DNA of 64,000 nt from Hahella sp. KA22 (GCF_004135205.1 NZ_CP035490.1:682001-746000); one strand, 5' to 3'; shown: positions 1 to 8,927, counted from the first letter of the stretch. Numbers and translations are program-made. The notes: generated by a model from the sequence alone, not told the origin.

Positions 1-103
1 CTGCGCCAGTCACCAACGCGGCATTGCGAAGGAAGGTGCGGCGATCGCTTTCGCTGGCTTGTGAACGAGTGCTTGCAGGTACGTCGTTAGTTATGTCGGA
101 CAT
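1..103 (-). CDS. Tat-exported protein, N-terminal fragment
   Basis: Only the first 34 codons lie inside the window; the gene runs off the left edge. The start ATG (101-103 on the complement) follows an AGGAG ribosome binding site about 7 bases upstream. The peptide has a polar N-terminus followed by a twin-arginine motif (DRRTFLRN) and the beginning of a hydrophobic stretch (AALVTGA). This is the pattern of a Tat signal peptide, so the mature protein is probably a folded, often cofactor-containing, periplasmic enzyme. Nothing of the mature domain is visible, so its function cannot be given. Confidence 0.7.
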   Translation of the reverse strand, partial: MSDITNDVPASTRSQASESDRRTFLRNAALVTGA

Positions 104-287
104 CGTGTCTCTCCTTTGCGGTTGTGTTGTCTGGCGAGGACGGATGAAAAACGGAGCATCCCGTTTAACAACCCCTGAAGACAGAGCTTAAATCCAGAGA
201 GATGACTGATCAGCGCAATGTGGCGCAAAGGAATTGTGAAATACTCACGTTTGAGGCGGGCGAGAGGAAGACAAGTTTGGCGTTAGG

Positions 288-318
288 ACCCGTTGACGTC
301 GTCAACACGACAACGGGT
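288..318 (-). terminator. possible terminator of udk
   Basis: An inverted repeat (ACCCGTTG at 288-295, CAACGGGT at 311-318) lies 10 bases past the udk stop on the minus strand. A second palindrome, GTTGACGTCGTCAAC, is nested inside it, so two alternative hairpins are possible. There is no strong T-run after the stem, so terminator function is uncertain. Confidence 0.3.
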
Positions 319-327
319 CTTTGAAAA

Positions 328-954
328 TCAAGCGAGTAGTTGCTTGATGCGGGCTTTCAGCATCTCGATGGCGACGCGGTTTTTGCCGCCTTTGGGGACG
401 ATGATGTCAGCGTATTGTTTGGTGGGTTCTACAAACTCAAGAAACATAGGGCGGACAGTGGATTTGTACTGTTTGATGACCGACTCCATGGTTCTGCCGC
501 GCTCTTCTATATCACGCTGCAGACGCCTCAGCAGGCAGATATCCAGGGGCGTGTCGACAAAAATACTGGTGTCCAGGCGACTGCGGATATTTTTATCCGA
601 CAGCAGCAGAATGCCTTCAATGATGATGACCCGACGCGGCTCCATGGATATCGAATCTTTAGCCCGGTTGTGCTCTTTGTAGTCATAGACCGGCACGTCA
701 ATGGCGCGCTTTTCCTTGAGTTGGTCCATGTGGCGGACCAACAGACCGTGGTCAAAGGCGGATGGATGATCGTAATTGGTCTTCAGCCTTTCCTCCATGG
801 AAAGGTGAGTTTGATCCTTGTAGTAAGAGTCTTCTTTGATAATGCCGATGTGGTGGGCGCCGACTTCTTCTTTCAGTTCGTCATAGATAGTGACGGATAA
901 AAGGCTCTTGCCGGATGCAGAGGCTCCGGTGATGCCAATAAAAATGGGAGACAT
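328..954 (-). CDS. udk: uridine kinase
   Basis: Uridine kinase phosphorylates uridine and cytidine with ATP or GTP in pyrimidine salvage, in the cytoplasm. The 208-residue product matches E. coli Udk (213 aa) along its length. It has the P-loop GASASGKS near residue 10, the EDSYYKDQ and NYDHPSAFD segments that bind the nucleoside, the IIIEGILLL strand, and the [11 protein letters not shown] and [16 protein letters not shown] segments. The ATG at 954 is preferred because the frame can only be extended upstream to a TTG at 969 with no ribosome binding site, and family members start here. Its own Shine-Dalgarno is also weak. The gene stands alone between the Tat-protein gene and a divergent plus-strand gene. 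Confidence 0.95.
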   Translation of the reverse strand: MSPIFIGITGASASGKSLLSVTIYDELKEEVGAHHIGIIKEDSYYKDQTHLSMEERLKTNYDHPSAFDHGLLVRHMDQLKEKRAIDVPVYDYKEHNRAKDSISMEPRRVIIIEGILLLSDKNIRSRLDTSIFVDTPLDICLLRRLQRDIEERGRTMESVIKQYKSTVRPMFLEFVEPTKQYADIIVPKGGKNRVAIEMLKARIKQLLA

Positions 955-1264
955 GCAGGAAATATCCAAATGTGGTCAGACCCGCCTAGTTTAATGCCTT
1001 GCTCCTGAACTGTCATGAACAGGGTCAATATTCCTGCCAGATTCCTTGTAAGCGGCATAGGGTTCGCCCCAGGTTATAGCCTGTCGTTTTAACGTGTAAA
1101 TTAAGCGTTGCAGAGATAAGTTATATAAAAAACAATGTGATATGCCAGATCTGGTGTCCTTTAGAGACTGCGTTCCAGCAGTCCGTCACAACACGTTCAT
1201 CTCTGCGGACCTATGGCGAAGGCTTTAATTCGCTAAGCAATTATCAAGGAAATATGGAGTTTAT

Positions 1265-2590
1265 ATGATATCGACGAATCCCAAGAAACCGTTCGCTTAC
1301 CTGGCTGTAGCCGCACTTTCCACTTTTGCTGCTGCGCCTGTTATGGCGGCCCCTGCGCCCACGCCTCATCATTTCGTTATTGAGCAGGATTTTGAATCAG
1401 GTATGAGGACCTTTGATCCTGTTGTTATTGATGGGGTGACTGTTTTTCGCTGGTGGGGAAATCCCGATAATCCTTCAGTGAGCAATGAAAGGCCGAAGGA
1501 CGGGAATTATTCAATGAAGTTTGAGTATAAGAGTACTCCTGATGCTGTAGATTCAAGCTCAGAGCAGCGCTTTGAAATACCTGCTGGCACCTCTGAATTG
1601 ACGATTCAGTATGATCTATTTATCCCAGAAAATTTCTATCATCGAACACAAGATCACGTGGCTGATGCGAAGAAAAGGCAAGATAACAATAAATTTTTAG
1701 TATTGTGGTCTGGTATATACAGCTCTTATGAGTCAAATAACTCTGCAGCTTTTGAGTATCACCCATCACTACTGCAGGAAGGCGCTTCTAAACTGGATTA
1801 CCACCTTGGGCCAGGAAAGTATGATGATAATCATAAGTGGCCAACTACAGACCAGATCATAGATCTATCTGATGCAGGGCAATGGGTTAACTATAAGGTT
1901 CATGTTAAGTTTTCGGAAGAAGGGAAAAGTAATGGAGAAATAACTTGGTGGAAAAATGGTAGTGTTTACTATGCTGTATCAGGCTTGAATAATTATTCTG
2001 GATTCGGAAATTATATAGATAAAGGCTATCTTCTCGGGTGGTCAAACAGTGGTTTTTCAGAAGAAACAGTATTCTATTTGGATAATTTGAAAATAGATAT
2101 TTACGATTATATATACAAAAATACAACTCTATTTAAACTCCCTCAAGAGAAGTATACGAGCTATGATCTAGCTCAGGATAAGGGACTGGCTGAAGATAGA
2201 TATGATGATTTAGGCATTAAACTAACAGGAAATGCTTGGAAGAAAATTGAAGCGCCATACACTATAACACCTAACACAGTCTTGGAGTTTGACTATGTCG
2301 GTGATGTGGAAGCGGAGATTGAAGCGATCGGCTTTGCTAATACAAACTACTATAATCAAAATGCAACATTTAAACTCTCCGGCACTCAAAACACTGGAGC
2401 TGGCATTCGTGACTTCGATAACTACCCTAATGATAAAAAAGTAAAGCACTATGAAATACCTGTCGGCGAATACCTTAGTGGTGAATACCGGTATCTAACC
2501 TTTATCCGAGATCACGATGTAGCGTCACCAACAGGCTATAGCTTATTCAGTAATATTAGGTTTTACGAAAAAGAAACAACGAACAACTAA
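1265..2590 (+). CDS. secreted protein of unknown function
   Basis: This 441-residue protein begins with a Sec-type signal peptide: Lys-Lys, a hydrophobic Ala-rich core, and a likely cleavage near VMAAPAP (about residue 30). The mature part is rich in aromatic residues, Asp and Asn (for example FRWWGNPDNP, DYDLFIPENF-like strands), as in beta-sandwich carbohydrate-binding or polysaccharide-lyase proteins. No catalytic signature could be recognised and the fold guess is only an inference. From about 1480 to 2570 the codons are strikingly AT-rich (ATA, TTA, AAT, TAT frequent) compared with neighbours, which suggests horizontal acquisition. The start follows AAGGAAATATGGAG, with GGAG about 5 bases before the ATG. 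A terminator lies 100 bases past the stop. Confidence 0.75.
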   Translation: MISTNPKKPFAYLAVAALSTFAAAPVMAAPAPTPHHFVIEQDFESGMRTFDPVVIDGVTVFRWWGNPDNPSVSNERPKDGNYSMKFEYKSTPDAVDSSSEQRFEIPAGTSELTIQYDLFIPENFYHRTQDHVADAKKRQDNNKFLVLWSGIYSSYESNNSAAFEYHPSLLQEGASKLDYHLGPGKYDDNHKWPTTDQIIDLSDAGQWVNYKVHVKFSEEGKSNGEITWWKNGSVYYAVSGLNNYSGFGNYIDKGYLLGWSNSGFSEETVFYLDNLKIDIYDYIYKNTTLFKLPQEKYTSYDLAQDKGLAEDRYDDLGIKLTGNAWKKIEAPYTITPNTVLEFDYVGDVEAEIEAIGFANTNYYNQNATFKLSGTQNTGAGIRDFDNYPNDKKVKHYEIPVGEYLSGEYRYLTFIRDHDVASPTGYSLFSNIRFYEKETTNN

Positions 2591-2690
2591 ACGCGCACTA
2601 TACAGCTTGAGTTGTTTAACCTGAAAAAGTATGGCGGGCTGACTTGTGTTTTGATGACCGTCAAGTTTGACGTTAGCCATACATAAACAA

Positions 2691-2737
2691 AAGCGCCTCT
2701 GATGTTGGTGATTAGCCTGCGTCAGAGGCGCTTTTTT
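2691..2737 (+). terminator. rho-independent terminator
   Basis: A perfect 12-base inverted repeat (AAGCGCCTCTGA at 2691-2702, TCAGAGGCGCTT at 2722-2733) is followed by a T-run to 2737. It would end transcription of the secreted-protein gene upstream. Confidence 0.85.
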
Positions 2738-3287
2738 ATTGTTGGGAATAAAGTGGGAAATTGATGAAAAACAGGCAGTAATGTAAAGAAATGTTTCAGA
2801 ATTGATTTAAATGTTACTTAACAGCGTTAATCTCAATAAATTCTGTTATTTCAGTTGATCTGTACGCATCAATTGTTTTATTAATGTTCGCCACGAAGTA
2901 TCACGTTAGATGACGCGGCTTCGCTTCTCTGCAATCATAACGGACGCGTGCAGCTCTGTGAGCGGCGCGCTTTTTATTAATGGAAAACGAGGATATAGAT
3001 GGATTTGCCCATGGACAGAATACTCTCGACCTTGCCCCTGACCTGTTTCGCTCACTCAAGCTTCTCCAGATTGACCATTTAGTCCGTAAGGCTGTCTTGG
3101 ACTCACTGCGGTTCGGATAATTTTCGGCGTTTTTGCTGTGCAGACGCAGAGTCTGCGCGGGTATTGCTACGCATGTGCGCCGCACCAACGCTTTGAGGAA
3201 AGCAAGCCTGACGATTCGCCTGTTCGCGCTTGATGTTTGCAAACATAAGTTCGGTATAAACAGCTTTATAACAAAGGACGTCATAAG
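2738..3287. other. intergenic region, largely featureless
   Basis: This stretch of about 550 bases separates the terminator from the rhodanese gene. The first 160 bases are AT-rich. The rest has normal composition but no convincing long gene. A 46-codon frame at 2980-3120 is listed separately. A long minus-strand frame here overlaps the rhodanese gene and is judged spurious. The promoter of the rhodanese gene presumably lies in the last 100 bases. Confidence 0.5.
2980..3120 (+). CDS. possible small protein or gene remnant
   Basis: A 46-codon frame starts at an ATG after an AT-rich stretch and ends in TAA. The predicted peptide is acidic at the N-terminus (MENEDIDGF) and then carries a Leu-rich segment (RSLKLLQIDHLVRKAVLDSL) that could form an amphipathic helix. 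There is no clear Shine-Dalgarno sequence. It could be a small protein, a remnant of a larger gene, or chance. No family was recognised. Confidence 0.2.
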   Translation: MENEDIDGFAHGQNTLDLAPDLFRSLKLLQIDHLVRKAVLDSLRFG

Positions 3288-4091
3288 ATGTTTACATGTT
3301 CGCCACGCAATCTGGCATATATTGTATTTCTTCTTTTCACCCTCTCGGCCTATGCGGAAGAAGACGAGTTTCCCGGTCGTCGCCAATATCCGGCCGTAGA
3401 CTTCATTGAACTCCAGGAGTTCTATCAGCAACTGGCTGCTGGCGAAATCGTCGCCGTCGACGTACGGACGGACTATGAGTACAACACGCTGCATATAAAG
3501 GGCGCTTTCAACGTCTCATACACATCCCACAACTTTGCGGAGGAGATGCAGGCGCTGCAGAAGCAGCATCCCGGCAAGAAGCTGGCGTTGTATTGCAACG
3601 GTAAAACCTGCCTCAAATCCTATAAAGCCGCCAGCAAATGCCGCAAATACGGCATTGAGAACGTCATCGTCTACGACGCCGGGGTATTTGATTACGCCAA
3701 AGCGTATCCACAAGACACCAACCTGTTTGGCGAAATCCTGGGCGATCCCGCTCGCCTCATCGGCAAGGACAAACTCAAGGCGCACACCATCACTGTGGCG
3801 GAGTTTGAAGATAAAATTGTCAAAACCGATGGCATTGTCTTGGATGTGCGCGACAAGCAGCAAAGAGAAGGCATCGCTATCTTCTTTATGCGTGAAAAGC
3901 GCGCGCCTTTGGATCGTCCGGATTTGATCGACCGCTACATCAATCAGGCGAAGAAACGCAACGTGCCGTTGTTGATCTACGATCAAGCAGGCAAGCAGAT
4001 CCGATGGCTGCAGTACTATCTGGAGAAGCAGAACGTGTCTTCCTACTACTTCATGGCCGGAGGAATCGACGAATACTATAAAACGCTTTAG
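3288..4091 (+). CDS. exported protein with two rhodanese domains
   Basis: The 267-residue product has a short hydrophobic N-terminus ending in AYAEE, a likely signal peptide, and so probably acts in the periplasm. Residues about 38-140 form a rhodanese domain: the DVRTDYEYNTLHIKGAFNV segment and an active-site loop YCNGKTCLKS with Cys103 and Cys108. Residues about 165-265 form a second rhodanese-like domain (VLDVRDKQQREG), but its loop reads YDQAGKQIRW with no cysteine, so it should be catalytically inactive. Rhodaneses move sulfane sulfur between thiosulfate or persulfides and acceptors. The next two genes encode a sulfite dehydrogenase and its cytochrome, which suggests a role in periplasmic sulfur oxidation. 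AAAGGA lies about 10 bases before the ATG. Confidence 0.85.
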   Translation: MFTCSPRNLAYIVFLLFTLSAYAEEDEFPGRRQYPAVDFIELQEFYQQLAAGEIVAVDVRTDYEYNTLHIKGAFNVSYTSHNFAEEMQALQKQHPGKKLALYCNGKTCLKSYKAASKCRKYGIENVIVYDAGVFDYAKAYPQDTNLFGEILGDPARLIGKDKLKAHTITVAEFEDKIVKTDGIVLDVRDKQQREGIAIFFMREKRAPLDRPDLIDRYINQAKKRNVPLLIYDQAGKQIRWLQYYLEKQNVSSYYFMAGGIDEYYKTL

Positions 4092-4217
4092 GCGGACCAG
4101 ACCGGCCGTGCGGAAAATCCTGTCGGGCTCTTTCCGCGCCGCCTGAGCGTAAATGAGCGTCGTTTCCAATTTATAAAACCACCCTGGGCAAGGGACATAA
4201 AAAAGTGAGGAACCACC

Positions 4218-5534
4218 ATGACGGATGATAAGAAAGAACGGGGGCTGTATGAGTTGTACGCGGACGATCCGGAACGCGCGGACTATCTGGTGTTTGGACG
4301 CCGCGCCCACTCTGATCGACGCGGCTTTCTGAAAGGCGCCGGCCTGGGCGCCATGGGGGCGATGTTGGGAATGGCGATTCCTTTTCATCGTAATTTTCCC
4401 TCTGGTCTGATACCGGCCGCGATGGCGGAAGACACGGAAATCGGTTTATTCGGCGGTAAGGACGGACTGACGTTGCTGAACGACCGTCCTATCAACGCTG
4501 AAACTCCCGCTCACCTGCTTGATGACGCTGTTACTCCCACCAGCCGACATTTCGTCCGTAATAACGGCGTTGTGCCGGAGATCGCGCATCGTATGGATGC
4601 GTCGGACTGGAAGCTGACCATCGACGGTGAAGTTGAGAAAGTGCTGGAGCTGTCGTTGGATGAACTCAAGTCCAAGTTCAAACCAGTCACTCTGAAGCTG
4701 CAGTTGGAGTGCGGCGGTAATGGACGCGCGGCGTTCAATCCTCCGGCGAAAGGCAATCAGTGGACGGTGGGCGCTATCGGCAACGCGGAGTGGACTGGGG
4801 TCCGCTATGCGGATCTGTTGAAGGCGGCGGGTGTTAAGCCGTCGGCGATTTACACTGCGCATCATAGCCTGGACGGACATTTGTCCGGCGATCCCAGCAA
4901 AACTCCAATCTCCAGAGGCGTGCCCATTTCCAAGGCGATGGACCCTCACTCCATCATCGCCTATGCGATGAACGGCGAGCCTCTGCCGGCGCTGCATGGC
5001 TTTCCAGTGCGCACCATCTGTCCGGGGTGGCCGGGCTCCACCTCGCAAAAGTGGCTGAGCCGGATTCAGTTACGGGATGTGGTGCATGATGGTCCCAAGA
5101 TGACCGGTTCTTCTTATCGCGTGCCAAAATTCCCGGTGGCCCCAGGAACGCATGTCGCGGATGAGGACTACCAAATCATTGAGTCCATGCCGGTCAAGTC
5201 CCTGATCACCACGCCACAGACTAACCAGACCATCAAAACGCGCACTCTGAAAGTGCACGGCCATGCCTGGGCGGGGGATAATGTGGTCAAGCGCATGGAT
5301 ATCTCCTATGACTTCGGCGTCACCTGGGTGCAGGCGGATCTGAAAGCGCCACCCAATCCTTACTCCTGGCAGGAGTGGTATGCGGAAGTGACTTTCCCCA
5401 CTCGCGGATACTATGAAATCTGGGCCAGAGCGACGGATGACAAAGGCAACATGCAGCCTTTCGCTGTGAACTGGAATCCAAAAGGGTACCTGAACAACAG
5501 CATGCACCGTATTGCGGTGATCGTGGACGCTTGA
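4218..5534 (+). CDS. Tat-exported molybdopterin sulfite dehydrogenase (SorA/SoxC family)
   Basis: This 438-residue protein belongs to the sulfite oxidase molybdopterin family, which oxidises sulfite (or sulfane sulfur in SoxC) in the periplasm. An unusually long polar N-region of about 32 residues precedes the twin-arginine motif SDRRGFLKG and a hydrophobic Gly/Ala-Met stretch, the pattern of a Tat substrate with a preloaded cofactor. The cofactor domain has the Mo-ligand cysteine in LECGGNGR (Cys165). Further family blocks are HGFPVRTICPGWPGS, a SQKWLSRI segment and a C-terminal Ig-like dimerisation domain from about residue 325. A small cytochrome c gene follows after 155 bases, as in the sorAB and soxCD pairs. 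I cannot tell sulfite from sulfane specificity from sequence alone. Confidence 0.88.
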   Translation: MTDDKKERGLYELYADDPERADYLVFGRRAHSDRRGFLKGAGLGAMGAMLGMAIPFHRNFPSGLIPAAMAEDTEIGLFGGKDGLTLLNDRPINAETPAHLLDDAVTPTSRHFVRNNGVVPEIAHRMDASDWKLTIDGEVEKVLELSLDELKSKFKPVTLKLQLECGGNGRAAFNPPAKGNQWTVGAIGNAEWTGVRYADLLKAAGVKPSAIYTAHHSLDGHLSGDPSKTPISRGVPISKAMDPHSIIAYAMNGEPLPALHGFPVRTICPGWPGSTSQKWLSRIQLRDVVHDGPKMTGSSYRVPKFPVAPGTHVADEDYQIIESMPVKSLITTPQTNQTIKTRTLKVHGHAWAGDNVVKRMDISYDFGVTWVQADLKAPPNPYSWQEWYAEVTFPTRGYYEIWARATDDKGNMQPFAVNWNPKGYLNNSMHRIAVIVDA

Positions 5535-5689
5535 TCCGGGATAGTGGTTAGCGCCCAATGATGTTTGGATGCTGACGGAAGCGCCCTGGCTTTTCTCTCC
5601 TTGGAAAGAAGAGCCAGCGGCGTGCTTATGCAACCCTGGCTAACCCAGATATTTACGTCTTTAATCCTCCTTTAAAAAGAGGAAAAACC

Positions 5690-6019
5690 ATGACAATAAA
5701 AATTCTGACTCCTCTCCTGTTCGCCAGCGCATTGAGCCTGACGAGTTCCGCCAGCGGCGCAGAGTATCCATTCGGCGCCGACTGGCCGGAAGGCCCCGGA
5801 TCACAGGAAGCCGGCGCTTTGTGCGGAGCCTGCCATTCCCTTGCGTTGGTCAAACAACAAGGGCTCAGCAAAGAAAGCTGGGATGAAGTGCTCACCTGGA
5901 TGCAGGAAGAACAAGGCATGCCGGAGCTCAATGCGGAATTACGCAGCCTGATTCTGGAGTACCTGTCGACGAACTTTAATCCAGAAACGCACGCCCAGCG
6001 TCGCAACAACGCTCCATGA
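5690..6019 (+). CDS. monohaem cytochrome c, sulfite dehydrogenase partner (SorB-like)
   Basis: The 109-residue protein has a signal peptide ending near ASGAE and one haem c motif, CGACH, at about residues 45-49. A Met in QGMPEL (about residue 78) is a candidate sixth haem ligand. The size and single haem resemble SorB more than the dihaem SoxD. Being directly downstream of the molybdopterin subunit, it most likely takes electrons from that enzyme and passes them to the respiratory chain. A purine-rich AAGAGGAAAAA ribosome binding site precedes the ATG. Confidence 0.82.
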   Translation: MTIKILTPLLFASALSLTSSASGAEYPFGADWPEGPGSQEAGALCGACHSLALVKQQGLSKESWDEVLTWMQEEQGMPELNAELRSLILEYLSTNFNPETHAQRRNNAP

Positions 6020-6047
6020 GCTTGCTGATACTTCGCTGGAGTTAGGT

Positions 6048-6389
6048 TTATTCTACCTCTACGCCACGCACGCGCACTTCCATGCCGGCGGTGACTTGTA
6101 CGCCAAACTTCCCGCAGTGAGCGCAGGGGTCGTAGAGTTGATGGAGTGGAGTGGTCTGGCGGCAGTGCGGGCATTGGCCTGCGCCGGGTATGGAGAGATA
6201 TTCCAGTGTGGCGTTTTCAACAACCGTGCCTTTGGCGACGGCGCTGAAGCAGAAGTCCATGGCGCTGGTTTCGACATGGGACAGTTCGCCGATTTCCAAC
6301 ACGATTTTGACCACCTGCTGAAAGCCTTCCTTTGCCGCGCTGTCCTCAATCAGTTGCACGACGTTCTCCATGACCGACAACTCATGCAT
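6048..6389 (-). CDS. hypA: hydrogenase nickel incorporation protein HypA
   Basis: HypA delivers nickel to the [NiFe] hydrogenase large subunit. The 113-residue product begins with the invariant Met-His-Glu (MHELSVM), whose His2 binds nickel, and has the zinc site formed by CPHC and CAHC near residues 73-92. The start was placed at this MHEL; the frame extends further upstream but overlaps the protease gene. Its ATG overlaps the end of that gene by 8 bases, showing translational coupling. It is the last gene of the hox operon, and the other hyp genes (hypB to hypF) are not in the window. Confidence 0.93.
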   Translation of the reverse strand: MHELSVMENVVQLIEDSAAKEGFQQVVKIVLEIGELSHVETSAMDFCFSAVAKGTVVENATLEYLSIPGAGQCPHCRQTTPLHQLYDPCAHCGKFGVQVTAGMEVRVRGVEVE

Positions 6390-6861
6390 GATCGCGGTAC
6401 TTCCCTCTGCTCTGCAACCAGCTCGCCAGATAGTCGAGGGCCTGGTTGAGATTGAGTTGAGCTTCTGGCGATAAGGCTTCCTCAAAGCGATCGAACGCAT
6501 ATCCGCGAATGCCCATCAGGAAGGCTTCCGTGTCGGCGCTAAACAAGGTGCGGGATAAGGTCACAACCGCTTGCGGCGACAGTACGTGGCTGCCCATTTG
6601 GCATTCGTCGTCGGCTTCAATTTGCTGCAGGAAAAAAGGTTTGCCGCCGCGCAGGCTGGCGTCGATAAACACGACTTGTTGATAGCGGCTTAATTCCAGA
6701 GCGTCTTCCACCGTTAGCTGGTAGTTGGTTTCCACCGTCACACCTGACAGATTAAGTTCTGCAATGCGATCCGCGCAGGCGGGACCGAGTCCGTCGTCCT
6801 GGCGGCCAGGATTGCCGTAGCCAATCACCAGAGTGGATAGATTGATGTCCTTGGTCATCAT
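6382..6861 (-). CDS. hoxW: [NiFe] hydrogenase maturation endopeptidase (HoxW/HyaD family)
   Basis: This 159-residue protein has the family signature GYGNPGRQDDGLGP near residue 14, whose acidic residue binds the large-subunit nickel. It also has the second metal-binding acidic residue in FIDAS and a conserved His in GSHVLSP. The enzyme removes the C-terminal extension of the large subunit after nickel insertion. The target here is the adjacent HoxH. AAAGGAG lies 7 bases before the first of two Met codons. The gene sits 18 bases downstream of hoxH and overlaps hypA. Confidence 0.9.
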   Translation of the reverse strand: MMTKDINLSTLVIGYGNPGRQDDGLGPACADRIAELNLSGVTVETNYQLTVEDALELSRYQQVVFIDASLRGGKPFFLQQIEADDECQMGSHVLSPQAVVTLSRTLFSADTEAFLMGIRGYAFDRFEEALSPEAQLNLNQALDYLASWLQSRGKYRDHA

Positions 6862-6879
6862 TGCTGGGCTCCTTTGAAC

Positions 6880-8352
6880 TCAGTCCGGGGGAATGTCCTG
6901 TCCCATATGTTGGCTATTGCTGTGAATGAGCGCGCCGTCGGCGTCGAACAGCTCCACGGTCAGCGGCATCTGTCCCAGGGCGTGGGTGGCGCAGGACAGG
7001 CAGGGGTCATAGGCGCGTACGGCGACTTCCACATGGTTCAGCATGCCTTCCGTGATGCGTTTTTTCCCGCCCAGATATTTTTTCGCCACATCCGTAACCG
7101 CCCGGTTCATGCCGTTATTGTTGTGAGTGGTGGAAACGATCAGGTTGCAGTAAGTGATCTGATCGTTTTTGTCGACTTTGTAGTGGTGGAATAAAGAGCC
7201 CCGCGGTGCTTCGATAACGCCGACGCCTTCTTCCCGACGTTCTCCGGTGACTCGCAGATCGGCGCCTTGCAGGTCCGGGTCCAGCAGCAGCTCGTGAATC
7301 TTCTCCACGCAGTGCAGCACTTCAATCATGCGCGCCCAGTGATAGGCGAGACTCATATGATTGGGTTTGTTGTGGGTCAACGCCCGGAATTCCTTATGCT
7401 CGGCGTTAGCCAGGGGGGTATCGATAAAGGCGACATTATTCAGACGGGACAAGGGGCCGACGCGATACCAGCCATCCAGCGAGCCGCGACTTTTTATGAA
7501 GGGAAATTTCATGTACGACCAGGGCCGCACTTCCTCCATGATGTAGTCATTGAAGTCCTGATAATCGACATGATCGAAAATAATATTGCCGGCGGCGTCA
7601 GTGGCGCGCAGGCCGCCGTGGTATAAATCCAGCGCGCCGTCTTCGCGCACCAGGGACAAATGACTGGAGTTGAAGTTGGCGAACTGCTCCACCTGAGACA
7701 GGTGTTCAAGCGTATAACGCTTGGCGACGTCCACCGCGCCTTTGGCCCAGACTTTCATCTGCTCAATGTCTTGCAACAACAGATCTCTTTCCTGCAGAGA
7801 CAGGTTCTTGTTGATGCCGCCGGGAATCGCGCCAGTGCCGTGAATTTTCTTGCCGGCGGTATGTAGAATTACTTCCTGGCCGTATTTGCGCATCAGCACG
7901 CCCTGCTTGGCCAGCTCGGGAAACTCTTTGATGACGTTGAAGATATTACGCTTGCCGCGAGGCGCGTCGAAGCCGAATAGCAGGTCCGGCGAACTCAGAT
8001 GGAAGAAGTGCAGCACGTTGCTCTGCATCACCTGACCATAGTGCATGAGGCGACGCATTTTCTCCGCCGTTGGCGGCAAAGCGTCGGCGCCGACGATCAC
8101 ATCCATCGCCTTGGCGGCGGCGATGTGGTGGCTGACCGGGCAGATGCCGCACAGACGCTGCACGATCACCGGGGCTTCCCACAACAGACGTCCGCGTATG
8201 AAACGTTCAAAGCCGCGAAACTCCACGATATGCAGGCGGGCTTCCGCGACGTTGTTGTCATCGTCCAGATGAATGGTGACCTTGCCGTGGCCTTCCACGC
8301 GGGTGACCGGTTCGATTTCCACAATGCGGGTTTTGGGCTTATCAAGATTCAT
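6880..8352 (-). CDS. hoxH: NAD-linked [NiFe] hydrogenase large subunit HoxH
   Basis: HoxH carries the nickel-iron active site of the soluble NAD-linked hydrogenase. Of its four cysteine ligands, two are in RLCGICPVSH (Cys68 and Cys71) and two in DPCLSCATH (Cys451 and Cys454). About 33 residues follow His457; in this family the endopeptidase cuts after that His. The start at 8352 has AGGA 8-10 bases upstream. The open frame runs 28 codons further but into hoxY, so it was not used. The 490-residue length fits group 3d enzymes. The gene lies 11 bases after hoxY and just before the protease. Confidence 0.95.
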   Translation of the reverse strand: MNLDKPKTRIVEIEPVTRVEGHGKVTIHLDDDNNVAEARLHIVEFRGFERFIRGRLLWEAPVIVQRLCGICPVSHHIAAAKAMDVIVGADALPPTAEKMRRLMHYGQVMQSNVLHFFHLSSPDLLFGFDAPRGKRNIFNVIKEFPELAKQGVLMRKYGQEVILHTAGKKIHGTGAIPGGINKNLSLQERDLLLQDIEQMKVWAKGAVDVAKRYTLEHLSQVEQFANFNSSHLSLVREDGALDLYHGGLRATDAAGNIIFDHVDYQDFNDYIMEEVRPWSYMKFPFIKSRGSLDGWYRVGPLSRLNNVAFIDTPLANAEHKEFRALTHNKPNHMSLAYHWARMIEVLHCVEKIHELLLDPDLQGADLRVTGERREEGVGVIEAPRGSLFHHYKVDKNDQITYCNLIVSTTHNNNGMNRAVTDVAKKYLGGKKRITEGMLNHVEVAVRAYDPCLSCATHALGQMPLTVELFDADGALIHSNSQHMGQDIPPD

Positions 8353-8363
8353 CGGCGCCAGTC

Positions 8364-8927
8364 CTAATCGTATTTGATCATGTGGTATTCCTGCGGCGCC
8401 GGCTCGCCTTTGATCAGCGCCGCCAACGTGGCCCACAGCACTTCCCCGGTTGGTGGACAGCCGGGGATCTGGTAGTCGATTTTGACCACTTCCGCGCAGG
8501 TGTATACCTTGTCCAGCAACAACGGCAGCGCGGCGTCATTAGGAATCTGATTGCTGGGGTTATACACCTTGGCGCTGCTGGAATAGGCTTCCTCCAGACA
8601 TTCCCGCAATGGGTCTTCCGAGTGCATGATGGCGTTGCGCATCACCGGCAGGCCACCCATGATGGCGCATTGACCCACCGCCACCAGCACGTCGCAGTGC
8701 TTGCGGAACTCCTGCAGGGTATGGACGTTTTCCTCATTGCAACAGCCGCCCTCGATGACGCCGATGTCGCAACGGCGGGAGAACGTTTTGAAATCGGTCA
8801 GAGGGGAACGGTCAAACTCCGCCAGCTCCATTAATTCCAGGATGTGTTCATCCATGTCCAATAAGGACATGTGACAGCCGAAACAGCCAGCCAGGGAAAC
8901 TGTGGCGATGCGCTTTTTACGTTTCAT
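8364..8927 (-). CDS. hoxY: NAD-linked [NiFe] hydrogenase small subunit HoxY
   Basis: HoxY passes electrons from the nickel-iron site through its proximal [4Fe-4S] cluster. The 187-residue protein is a short small subunit without a Tat signal or extra clusters, as in soluble group 3 enzymes. Ligand candidates are Cys15 and Cys18 (AGCFGCH), Cys87 (GQCAIMGG) and the Cys in IPGCPPTG. Its ATG overlaps the hoxU stop by 4 bases, and GAGGAG precedes it. With HoxH it forms the hydrogenase module of the cytoplasmic HoxFUYH complex. Confidence 0.94.
   Translation of the reverse strand: MKRKKRIATVSLAGCFGCHMSLLDMDEHILELMELAEFDRSPLTDFKTFSRRCDIGVIEGGCCNEENVHTLQEFRKHCDVLVAVGQCAIMGGLPVMRNAIMHSEDPLRECLEEAYSSSAKVYNPSNQIPNDAALPLLLDKVYTCAEVVKIDYQIPGCPPTGEVLWATLAALIKGEPAPQEYHMIKYD

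Noticed and set aside
340-900. Long plus-strand frame opposite uridine kinase
   Set aside because: It is antisense to a gene with clear family motifs on the minus strand; its peptide has no recognisable features.
2901-3494. 197-codon minus-strand frame upstream of and inside the rhodanese gene
   Set aside because: It overlaps 200 bases of a real gene, has Ser/Arg-rich composition typical of shadow frames, and no start signal.
3516-4388. 290-codon minus-strand frame over the rhodanese and sulfite dehydrogenase genes
   Set aside because: It is antisense to two supported genes, one with Tat motif and one with rhodanese motifs.
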